NCBI GenBank assembly: GCA_964533495.1
Contig: CAZHJU010000002.1
Location: forward strand, 1-64,000
Reading direction: 5' to 3'
Length of the DNA stretch: 64,000 nt
Source: Ga0077527 sp964533495
GTDB lineage: Bacteria > Pseudomonadota > Gammaproteobacteria > Burkholderiales > SG8-41
This document shows, one piece after another, positions 57,791 to 64,000 of the stretch. Positions within the stretch are counted from its first letter, which is position 1. The number at the start of each line of letters is the position of its first letter. A program made the position numbers and the translations under genes. The notes beneath the pieces are model-generated. The model was not told the DNA's origin and ran no database searches. It saw only the letters and a program-made list of their open reading frames with translations.

Positions 57791-58738
57791 ATGGCATCTT
57801 CACTCGCACCCGCCGCAACGCCCGCCAGTCGCGGCCGCTTCGCGCCCTCCCCCAGCGGTCCCCTACATTTCGGCTCGCTGGTCGCCGCCGTCGGCAGCTA
57901 CCTCGACGCCCGCGCGAACGGAAGCACCTGGCTGCTGCGCATCGACGACCTCGACCGGCAGCGCACGGTGCCCGGCGCCGCGGATGCGATCCTGCGGGCG
58001 CTGGAAACGCTGGGCATGCACTGGGACGAAGCGGTGCTGTATCAGAGCACGCGCGACGAGGCCTACCAGGCGGCGCTCGACAGGCTGAAAAAACACGGCC
58101 TGGTGTACCCCTGCGCCTGCAGCCGCCGCGAGATCGCCGACTCGGCGGTGGCCGGCATCGACGGCCCCGTGTATCCCGGCACCTGCCGCAAGGGCCTGCT
58201 GCCCGGACGCAGCGCGCGCGCCGAACGCGTGCTGACCGGCGGCGATCCGGTCGGGTTCGAGGACGCCGTGCAGGGCCGCATCGCCCACAACATCGAGCGC
58301 CAGATCGGGGACTTCGTGCTGAAACGCGCCGACGGGCAGCACGCCTACCAGTTGGCGGTGGTCGTCGACGACGCGGAACAAGGCATCACCGACGTCGTGC
58401 GCGGCGCGGATCTGCTCGATTCGACGCCGCGGCAGATTTACCTGCAGCGGCTGCTGGATTATCCGGAACCGCGTTACGCCCACCTGCCGGTGGCCGTCAA
58501 TGTCGTCGGCGAAAAACTGTCCAAGCAGACGCTGGCGCGCGCGATCGATCCGGCCGTGCCGGTGCCGCTGCTGAATGCGGCGCTGGAATTCCTCGGACAG
58601 TCCGCGATCGCGGACTGCGCGCCGGGAGACACGGCAGCCTTCTGGCCGCGGGCCATCACCGGCTGGCGGATCGCGCGCGTGCCGCGGCGGCGCGCGCTGC
58701 CGGCGCCGGAGAATCCCGGCGCCGGTGCCACAGACTGA
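57791..58738 (+). CDS. gluQ: Glutamyl-Q tRNA(Asp) synthetase
   Basis: 315 residues. A truncated glutamyl-tRNA synthetase that attaches glutamate to queuosine in tRNA-Asp. The catalytic domain begins RGRFAPSPSGPLHFGSL (HIGH-type site) and ends with VVGEKLSKQTLA (KMSKS-type site). The zinc-binding region includes YPCACSRRE and YPGTCR. The anticodon-binding half of GltX is absent, as expected. The ATG is 36 nt from the divergent isomerase start. It is convergent with the CoA-transferase gene, 3 nt apart. Confidence 0.94.
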   Translation: MASSLAPAATPASRGRFAPSPSGPLHFGSLVAAVGSYLDARANGSTWLLRIDDLDRQRTVPGAADAILRALETLGMHWDEAVLYQSTRDEAYQAALDRLKKHGLVYPCACSRREIADSAVAGIDGPVYPGTCRKGLLPGRSARAERVLTGGDPVGFEDAVQGRIAHNIERQIGDFVLKRADGQHAYQLAVVVDDAEQGITDVVRGADLLDSTPRQIYLQRLLDYPEPRYAHLPVAVNVVGEKLSKQTLARAIDPAVPVPLLNAALEFLGQSAIADCAPGDTAAFWPRAITGWRIARVPRRRALPAPENPGAGATD

Positions 58739-58741
58739 GGG

Positions 58742-59977
58742 CTAGATGATCTTTTTCGCGCGCAGCGCGGCGATGCGCCCGGCGTCGTAGCCGAGCTCGC
58801 CAAGGATGGCGTCGTTGTCGGCGCCGACCTTGCGCGGCGGCGTGTCGGCGCGCGGCCCGTCGTGGGCGAAGGTGAAGGGCGACAGCGGCACCCTGAGGTC
58901 TTTCGCGAAGCCGGTCGCCGACGGCGGGAACGAGTGGAACAGCCCGCGCGATTCCGTCTGCGCCTCCGCCATGCACTCGGGAATCGTGCGCACGCGGCCG
59001 GCCGGCGCGCCGGCCTCGTTGAACAGCGGCTCCCATTCCGCCGCGGTCTTCGCCATCAGCTTTTCCTGCATCAGCGCGCGCAGCGCCGGGATGTTCTCGC
59101 GCCTCGCGGGCACCGTCGCGAACCGCGGATCGTCGTTGAGCGCGGTCAGGCCCAGCACCTTCAGCAGTCCCTGGTGCTGGTGTTCCTCGTTGATCGCGAA
59201 GGCGATCAGGCCGTCGGCGGTGTTGAACGTGGTCGAGGCCGGCGAACGGCTCGCGGCATCGTTGCCGCCCTGCTTCGGCGCGGCGCCGGTGTTCATGTAG
59301 GCGGTCACGACGGACGCCATCAGGATGATGTTGGTGTCGAGCATCGCAAGGTCGATGTACTGGCCCTTGCCGGTGCGCTGCTTCTGGTACAGCGCCGCCG
59401 ACGCCGCGTAGGCCGCGGCGAGCCCGGTCGAATAATCGATGATCGGCGGGCCGGCCTTCAGCGGGCCGCTTTCCTTCGTGCCGGTCACGCTCATGAAGCC
59501 GGACCAGGCCTGGATCACGCTGTCGTAGGCCGGATGGCTTTTCTTGGGACCGCTGTTGCCGTAGGCGGTGATCGACATGAAGATCACCTCGGGGTTGACC
59601 TTCTTCACCGCCTCGTAACCGATGCCGCGCCGGTCGGCCGAGCCGCTGCGCAGGTTCTGCACGACGACGTCGCATTCGGCGGCGAGTTTCAGGAAGATGT
59701 CGCGGCCTTCTGGCGTGTCGAGATCGAGCGACAGGAAACGCTTGTTCGCCGACTGGGTCATGAAACCCAGCGACATGCCCTGCTGCCCGAACGAGGGATC
59801 GGCCTCGCTGCGCCAGCGCACGGTCTCACCCCTGCCCGGCGGCTCGATCTTGATGACTTCCGCACCGAGCAGCGCCAGCTGGTAGGCGCAGAACGGCCCG
59901 GCCAGCACGCGCGTGAGATCCAGCACCTTGATGCCCGCGAAGGCGCGGGGATCGTTTACCGTCCTGTCTGTCGTCAT
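58742..59977 (-). CDS. Class III CoA-transferase (CaiB/BaiF family)
   Basis: 411 residues. Family features: IKVLDLTRVLAGPFCAYQLALLGAEVIKIEPPGRGE, NKRFLSLDLDTPEGRDIF and, near residue 170, IDYSTGLAAAYAASAALYQ with the nucleophilic Asp in AMLDTNIILMAS. These enzymes move CoA between acyl-CoA and a free acid such as succinate or formate. The acid is unknown. The Bug receptor and quinone oxidoreductase nearby suggest organic-acid use, but they are in other operons. Stand-alone on the minus strand. Confidence 0.92.
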   Translation of the reverse strand: MTTDRTVNDPRAFAGIKVLDLTRVLAGPFCAYQLALLGAEVIKIEPPGRGETVRWRSEADPSFGQQGMSLGFMTQSANKRFLSLDLDTPEGRDIFLKLAAECDVVVQNLRSGSADRRGIGYEAVKKVNPEVIFMSITAYGNSGPKKSHPAYDSVIQAWSGFMSVTGTKESGPLKAGPPIIDYSTGLAAAYAASAALYQKQRTGKGQYIDLAMLDTNIILMASVVTAYMNTGAAPKQGGNDAASRSPASTTFNTADGLIAFAINEEHQHQGLLKVLGLTALNDDPRFATVPARRENIPALRALMQEKLMAKTAAEWEPLFNEAGAPAGRVRTIPECMAEAQTESRGLFHSFPPSATGFAKDLRVPLSPFTFAHDGPRADTPPRKVGADNDAILGELGYDAGRIAALRAKKII

Positions 59978-60041
59978 GATGCACTCCGTGAAATCCGGAA
60001 CGCATCATAACAAGAGGTCCGGCACCGCCGGACCCGCGAGT

Positions 60042-60908
60042 TCACATTGCGCCGACGCGCTGTGGGCGCAGCTTCTCGGCGGCAACGCGCGCCTGCAGCT
60101 CGCGCAGCTGCGGCAGGATCGCGCGCGCCGCCTCTTCGCCCGCCGCGAGATTGGCGAGCTTGTGCGAGAAATCGGTGATGCGCGAGCGGACGGTTTCCGG
60201 GCGGATCACGATGTCGGCCTGCCGCGCGTCGGCGGAACCACGCCAGGACACGTCGACGGCGATGACGATGTCGGCGCCCATGTCACGCGCGACCGACGCC
60301 GGCACGCGGCTCGCCACGCCGCCGTCGACATACTCGGTGCCGCGGATGATCACCGGCCAGAACAGCCGCGGCACGCTGGCCGAGGCGCGCACGGCGAGTC
60401 CGGTGTTGCCGCGGTTGAACACCGTCATGCGGCGGGTCTCGCGCTCGGCGACCACCGCGACAAAGGGTTTCTGCAGCGCCTCGATCCTGCGACCGCCCAC
60501 CATGTCGTTGATGTAATCCTGCAGCCGCCCGCCTTCGATCATGCCGGGGCCGAACAGCGTGAAGTCGAGCAGGTCGTTGTCCTCGATTTCCAGGGCCTGG
60601 GCTTCCAGCTCCTTCGCGCGCAGGCCGGCTGCGTGCAGGGAAGCGACGACCGCGCCCGAACTGACGCCGACCAGCACGTCGGCCTCGATGCCGGCCGCCT
60701 CCAGCGCCTTCAGCACGCCGACATGCGCGAACCCGCGCGAGCCGCCGGCGCCGAGCACGAGGCCGATCACCGGCTGCGGCCTGGACATCCGCTCCAGCGG
60801 CGCCGCGTACGGCGCGTCCGCGGCGACGTGGTTCACCGGCGCCGTGGCGCAGCCGGCCAGCAGGACCGCGATCAGCGGAAACAGAAGGGTTTTGACAAGG
60901 ATGCTCAT
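60042..60908 (-). CDS. Patatin-like phospholipase lipoprotein (RssA-like)
   Basis: 288 residues from the ATG at 60908. A lipoprotein signal (LLFPLIAVLLAGC) precedes the patatin domain: GLVLGAGGSRGFAHVGVLKAL oxyanion loop, nucleophile Ser in VGVSSGAV and the catalytic Asp in YVDGGVASRVPA. Members hydrolyse acyl ester bonds of phospholipids. The lipobox places it in the outer or inner membrane, facing the periplasm. Stand-alone gene. Confidence 0.9.
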   Translation of the reverse strand: MSILVKTLLFPLIAVLLAGCATAPVNHVAADAPYAAPLERMSRPQPVIGLVLGAGGSRGFAHVGVLKALEAAGIEADVLVGVSSGAVVASLHAAGLRAKELEAQALEIEDNDLLDFTLFGPGMIEGGRLQDYINDMVGGRRIEALQKPFVAVVAERETRRMTVFNRGNTGLAVRASASVPRLFWPVIIRGTEYVDGGVASRVPASVARDMGADIVIAVDVSWRGSADARQADIVIRPETVRSRITDFSHKLANLAAGEEAARAILPQLRELQARVAAEKLRPQRVGAM

Positions 60909-61076
60909 ATCGTTTTTCGAGTGTGGAATGACCACCCGTCGCCGTCAAGGTTCCCGCCGGCGGCGATCGGAATCAACCAATTTGGCCGGCAATGGTTGTT
61001 GCCATGCGCGTGCAAACCCGACAGAATTCCGCTCTGTTTCACATACAAAAAAACACCGTCCCCTAGGAGGATCGTC

Positions 61077-62051
61077 ATGCGCTTCAATCGCAGTTTCACC
61101 CTTCTGCTCGCCTCGTTGCTGGGATTCGCGACGGGCGCGTCCGCGGTCGCGGCCGACTATCCCGTCCGGCCGATCCGCCTCATCGTGCCCAATGCCGCGG
61201 GCAGCTCCGTGGACACGCTGGGACGGATTTTCGCCAACACCCTGACCGTCGTGGCAAAACAGCAGATCGTCGTCGACAACCGCGCCGGCGCCGGCGGCCT
61301 GATCGGCATGGAAATCGGCAAGGATGCCCAGCCCGACGGCTACACGCTGCTGTCGGCATCGACCGCCGCCATGGTCATCGGGCCGCACATCCACAAGAAC
61401 CTGCCCTTCGACCCGCTGAAGGACTACGCCTTCATCTCGCTGTTCGGCAACACGCCCAACATCCTGGTCGTCAGCCCTTCGCTCCCGATCAAGACCGTGA
61501 AGGACCTGATCGACTACAACAAGTCGCGCGGCGGCAAGGCCAACATGGCTTCGGCCGGCGTCGGCTCGCAGAGCCACCTGGCCGGCGTGATGTTCCTGAA
61601 CATCGCCAAGACCGAAGCGCTGCACGTGCCCTACAAGGGCGGCGGCCCCTCGGTCGCGGCCGTGGTCTCCGGCGAATCGCAGTGGACGATCACGCCCGGG
61701 CCCGCGGTGACCGGACTGGTCAGGGGCGGCAAGCTGCGCGCGGTCGCGCATACGCTGCCCGCCAGGACCCCGCTGCTGGGCGACATGCCGGCAATCGCGG
61801 AAACCGTGCCCGGCTACCAGTACGGCGGCTGGAACGGCCTGCTGGCGCCGGCGAAAACCCCGAAACCCGTGCTCGCCAAAGTGCGGGACCTGCTGATCCA
61901 GACCACGCAGAACGCCGAATTCCGCCGGCTCTTCGAACAGCAGATGACCGAGATCGTCACCAGCACGCCGGAGGAATTCCGCCGTTTCGTCGAGAACGAA
62001 ACCAAGGTCATGGGGCCGGTGATTCAGGCTGCCGGTCTGACCGCAAAATAA
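61077..62051 (+). CDS. Bug-family tripartite tricarboxylate transport substrate-binding protein
   Basis: 324 residues. Signal peptide (LLLASLLGFATGASAVAA) followed by DYPVRPIRLIVPNAAGSSVDTLGR, the Bug start; VVDNRAGAGGLIGMEI and YKGGGPSVAAVVSGE are further family motifs. It binds a small organic acid in the periplasm. No tctA or tctB membrane genes are adjacent, which is usual for orphan Bug proteins in Burkholderiales. AGGAGG lies 6 nt before the ATG. A strong hairpin terminator follows the gene. Confidence 0.95.
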   Translation: MRFNRSFTLLLASLLGFATGASAVAADYPVRPIRLIVPNAAGSSVDTLGRIFANTLTVVAKQQIVVDNRAGAGGLIGMEIGKDAQPDGYTLLSASTAAMVIGPHIHKNLPFDPLKDYAFISLFGNTPNILVVSPSLPIKTVKDLIDYNKSRGGKANMASAGVGSQSHLAGVMFLNIAKTEALHVPYKGGGPSVAAVVSGESQWTITPGPAVTGLVRGGKLRAVAHTLPARTPLLGDMPAIAETVPGYQYGGWNGLLAPAKTPKPVLAKVRDLLIQTTQNAEFRRLFEQQMTEIVTSTPEEFRRFVENETKVMGPVIQAAGLTAK

Positions 62052-62069
62052 AACCGGCAACGGGCATCC

Positions 62070-62095
62070 GGGGGCGGCCAGGGCCGCCCCCTTTT
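62070..62095 (+). terminator. Rho-independent terminator of the Bug receptor gene
   Basis: GGGGGCGGCC (62070-62079) pairs with GGCCGCCCCC (62082-62091), directly followed by TTTT. It starts 19 nt after the stop codon. The very short loop means the inner pairs probably open in the RNA. Confidence 0.85.
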
Positions 62096-62257
62096 CATTG
62101 GGCCGGACGATCGCGGATCGCGCCACGCGTTAAAATCCGGACCCGCAGAATCACGAAACCGGAACCGCCGGATCCATGCCGGCCACCCGTGCGGCGCCTG
62201 CTGCCACCGCGCGACAACCGTTCCGTCCCCATCGACCACAGGCAGGGAGAACATCGC

Positions 62258-63250
62258 TTGAAAGCACTGATCGTCCACGAACACGGCCCGCTGGAAAACC
62301 TGCTGCTGGAGGAAGCGCCCGATCCCGTCCCCGGGCCGGGCGAAGTGCTGGGCGACGTGCCCGCCGCCAGCGTCAACTTCCCCGACCTCCTGGTGATCGG
62401 CGGCACCTACCAGGTGCTGCCGAAGCGCCCGTTCAGCCCGGGCAAGGACATGGCCGGCGTGGTGGCCGCGGTCGGCGCCGGCGTCACCACCTGCAAGCCG
62501 GGGGACCGCGTCGCCGCGCAGAACGAATACGGTGCCTATGCCCAGAAATGCGTGGTGCCGCAGCACAACTGCTATCCGATGCCGGAATCGATGAGTTTCG
62601 CGGACGCCGCGGCGATGGGCATCGCCTATCCGACCGCGCATTTCGCAATCGTCGAGCGCGGCCAGTACCGGCCCGGTGAAACCATCCTCGTCAACGGCGC
62701 CGCCGGCGGGGTCGGCATCGCCGCCATCCAGGTGGGCAAGGCGCTGGGCGCGACGGTGATCGCCAGCGTCGGCAACGCCGAAAAAGCCGCGCTGGCGAAG
62801 CAGCACGGCGCGGACCACGTGGTACGCACCGACGTGCCCGATCTGCGCAACGCCTTCCGCGATCAGGTGCTCGCCGCCGCCGGCAAGCGCGGCGTCGACA
62901 TCATCGTCGATCCGGTCGGCGGCGATGTCTTCGACGCCAGCCTCAGGGTCATCGCCTGGTCCGGGCGAATCGTCGTCGTCGGTTTCGCCGAAGGCCGCAT
63001 TCCCGAAGTGAAGGCCGGCCACCTGCTGGTGAAAAACATCGCGCTGCTCGGCCTGCAGTACAGCGCCTACCGCGACCGCCAGCCGGAAAAGGTGCAGCGT
63101 GTGCAGCGCGAGCTGTTCGACTGGTACGTCGCCGGCAGGATCAAACCCCACGTGATGGCGGCTTTCCCGCTGGAGCAATACCGCGAAGCCCTGTGCACGG
63201 TGCGCGAGCGCAAGGTGGTGGGCAAGGTCGTGATCCTGACGCGGCCGTGA
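62258..63250 (+). CDS. NADPH:quinone oxidoreductase, zinc-free MDR family
   Basis: 330 residues from a TTG at 62258 with AGGGAG upstream. It is a medium-chain dehydrogenase/reductase without zinc ligands: SVNFPDLLVIGGTYQ, FSPGKDMAGVVAAVG, the cofactor fold ILVNGAAGGVGIAAIQVGKALGA and VGFAEGRIPEVK. Such proteins reduce quinones or enoyl-type acceptors with NADPH. In similar genomes they often sit with acyl-CoA genes. Downstream of the Bug gene but separated by its terminator, so independently transcribed. Confidence 0.9.
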   Translation: MKALIVHEHGPLENLLLEEAPDPVPGPGEVLGDVPAASVNFPDLLVIGGTYQVLPKRPFSPGKDMAGVVAAVGAGVTTCKPGDRVAAQNEYGAYAQKCVVPQHNCYPMPESMSFADAAAMGIAYPTAHFAIVERGQYRPGETILVNGAAGGVGIAAIQVGKALGATVIASVGNAEKAALAKQHGADHVVRTDVPDLRNAFRDQVLAAAGKRGVDIIVDPVGGDVFDASLRVIAWSGRIVVVGFAEGRIPEVKAGHLLVKNIALLGLQYSAYRDRQPEKVQRVQRELFDWYVAGRIKPHVMAAFPLEQYREALCTVRERKVVGKVVILTRP

Positions 63251-63261
63251 CGGGGTAATTC

Positions 63262-63279
63262 TATAAGTATTTGTTTTTA
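63262..63279 (+). repeat. AT-rich stop-proximal repeat, copy E
   Basis: TATAAGTATTTGTTTTTA, one mismatch from the 19944 copy, 11 nt beyond the quinone oxidoreductase stop. The flank AACATTTTTTTATAGAAC extends the AT-rich block. Confidence 0.7.
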
Positions 63280-63412
63280 AACATTTTTTTATAGAACGGC
63301 AAGATCCGGGAAAATCGGCCGGCATGGCGCCGGACCATGATGGCGGCATACCGCCAACTGGGTATGATGCAAGCTGACACGCAGCACCCGTTGCAAGGGG
63401 GCCGGGGAAGAC

Positions 63413-64000
63413 ATGCGGTTCAGCACAAAAAATCCGACCGAAAAAACGCCGCGTGAAACACGCGGCCCGCGGCCGGATTTCCTGCAACTGCTGATCCCCG
63501 CCGCGGTCAGCCTGGCGGTGATCCTCGTCGGCACGCTGGCGGTGAACATGCAGGCACGCGAAATCGAAGGCCGCCGCCAGGTCGATCTGCTGACGGCGGG
63601 ATCCTCGCTGCGCACCCGCCTGAGCCGGGAGCTGAACAGCGTGCTCTACCTGACCAGCGGCATGTCCAGCTACCTCGCGGTGCGCCATGGTAGCCTCGAG
63701 CGCAAGGAAGTCGAGGCGATACTCGGCGGCCTTTACCGCGACGCCCGCCACGTGCGCAATTTTGCGGTGGCCGTCGGCTACCGCCTGACCTATGTCTACC
63801 CGGTCAAGGGCAACGAGAAGGCGATCGGCCTGCATTACCCCGACGCGCCCTCCCAGTGGCCCGACGTCAAACGCGCCGCCGAAAGCGGCACGCCGCTGCT
63901 GATCGGTCCGATTCCGCTGGTGCAGGGCGGCACCGGCCTGATCTACCGGGTGCCGATCTACATCGAAGGCCGCTACTGGGGCCTGCTGTCCTCGGTGATC
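63413..64000 (+). CDS. CHASE-domain sensor protein, 3' end outside window
   Basis: 196 residues are visible from the ATG at 63413 (GGGGAAG upstream); the frame is open to the window edge. TM1 is near residues 22-45 (LLIPAAVSLAVILVGTLAV). An extracellular CHASE-like domain follows: RTRLSRELNSVLYLTSGMSSYLA, VRNFAVAVGYRLTYVYPVKGNEKAIGLHY, GPIPLVQGGTGLIYRVPIYIEGRYWG. The output is not visible; GGDEF/EAL enzymes or histidine kinases are the usual partners of this domain. Confidence 0.85.
   Translation, partial: MRFSTKNPTEKTPRETRGPRPDFLQLLIPAAVSLAVILVGTLAVNMQAREIEGRRQVDLLTAGSSLRTRLSRELNSVLYLTSGMSSYLAVRHGSLERKEVEAILGGLYRDARHVRNFAVAVGYRLTYVYPVKGNEKAIGLHYPDAPSQWPDVKRAAESGTPLLIGPIPLVQGGTGLIYRVPIYIEGRYWGLLSSVI

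Noticed and set aside
60974..60998. CAACCA/TGGTTG inverted repeat upstream of the Bug receptor gene as an operator
   Set aside because: Six-base arms with a 13-nt spacer are easily met by chance and no regulator gene is adjacent.

Overview
The window is GC-rich chromosomal DNA (roughly two thirds G+C) with tight gene packing. It looks like a betaproteobacterium of the Burkholderiales/Rhodocyclales type. The signs are a Bug-family tripartite tricarboxylate receptor, a class III CoA-transferase, homodimeric aceE, a PilJ/ChpA-like chemosensory set, HMW-type two-partner secretion, and two HAE1 RND pumps. The assignment is inference from gene content; no rRNA or other phylogenetic marker is present. 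I saw no tRNA, rRNA, CRISPR array or insertion sequence.

Layout. (1) 1-18.6 kb, housekeeping and efflux: the 3' part of aceE; an AcrR/TtgR-like repressor with its operator and a divergent adaptor-permease-outer membrane factor operon; a nitroreductase; an exported methyltransferase-like protein; a DedA-rhodanese fusion; a decayed DODA-type dioxygenase pseudogene; an FMN reductase-pirin pair divergent from a LysR regulator; and a second RND adaptor/permease pair without its own outer membrane factor. (2) 18.7-24.7 kb: an alpha/beta hydrolase, a thioredoxin whose start codon lies in a perfect 14-bp stem, a PhoX phosphatase, PabB and an LpxH-like metallophosphoesterase. (3) 24.7-46.2 kb, one large signal-transduction region: two tandem atypical receivers and a PAS hybrid kinase on the minus strand; a divergent OmpR-type regulator; then a minus-strand operon of about 13.6 kb (42689 down to 29118). 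That operon encodes a receiver-cyclase-Ser/Thr kinase fusion, two receivers, CheW, a PilJ-like MCP, a CheA-receiver hybrid, two divergent CheW-like proteins, another receiver and a hybrid kinase with Hpt. A NarL-type regulator and a divergent CHASE-PAS kinase follow. (4) 46.2-52.6 kb: a TpsA exoprotein and its TpsB transporter. (5) 52.9-64 kb: SelO, a low-GC patch (small secreted protein, remnant of a second frmA, toxin-antitoxin pair), intact frmA, a sugar isomerase-like protein, GluQ, a CaiB-type CoA-transferase, a patatin-like lipoprotein, a Bug receptor, a quinone oxidoreductase and the start of a CHASE-domain protein.

How it may fit together (inference). Region 3 resembles a Pil-Chp type chemosensory pathway (MCP, CheW, CheA, CheY-like receivers; no CheB or CheR seen) joined to a protein that carries a receiver, a class III nucleotide cyclase and a eukaryotic-type kinase in one chain. 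Two copies of a 19-bp repeat, each holding the same 12-bp palindrome, lie just upstream of this operon and next to the NarL-type regulator gene. A TTAA-type direct repeat upstream of the OmpR-type regulator recurs, with the same spacing, upstream of the two-partner secretion operon. The simplest reading is a surface or contact sensing circuit that controls a large secreted adhesin. The other notable pattern is an AT-rich core of about 18 bp that sits 2-14 nt after six different stop codons in otherwise GC-rich DNA.
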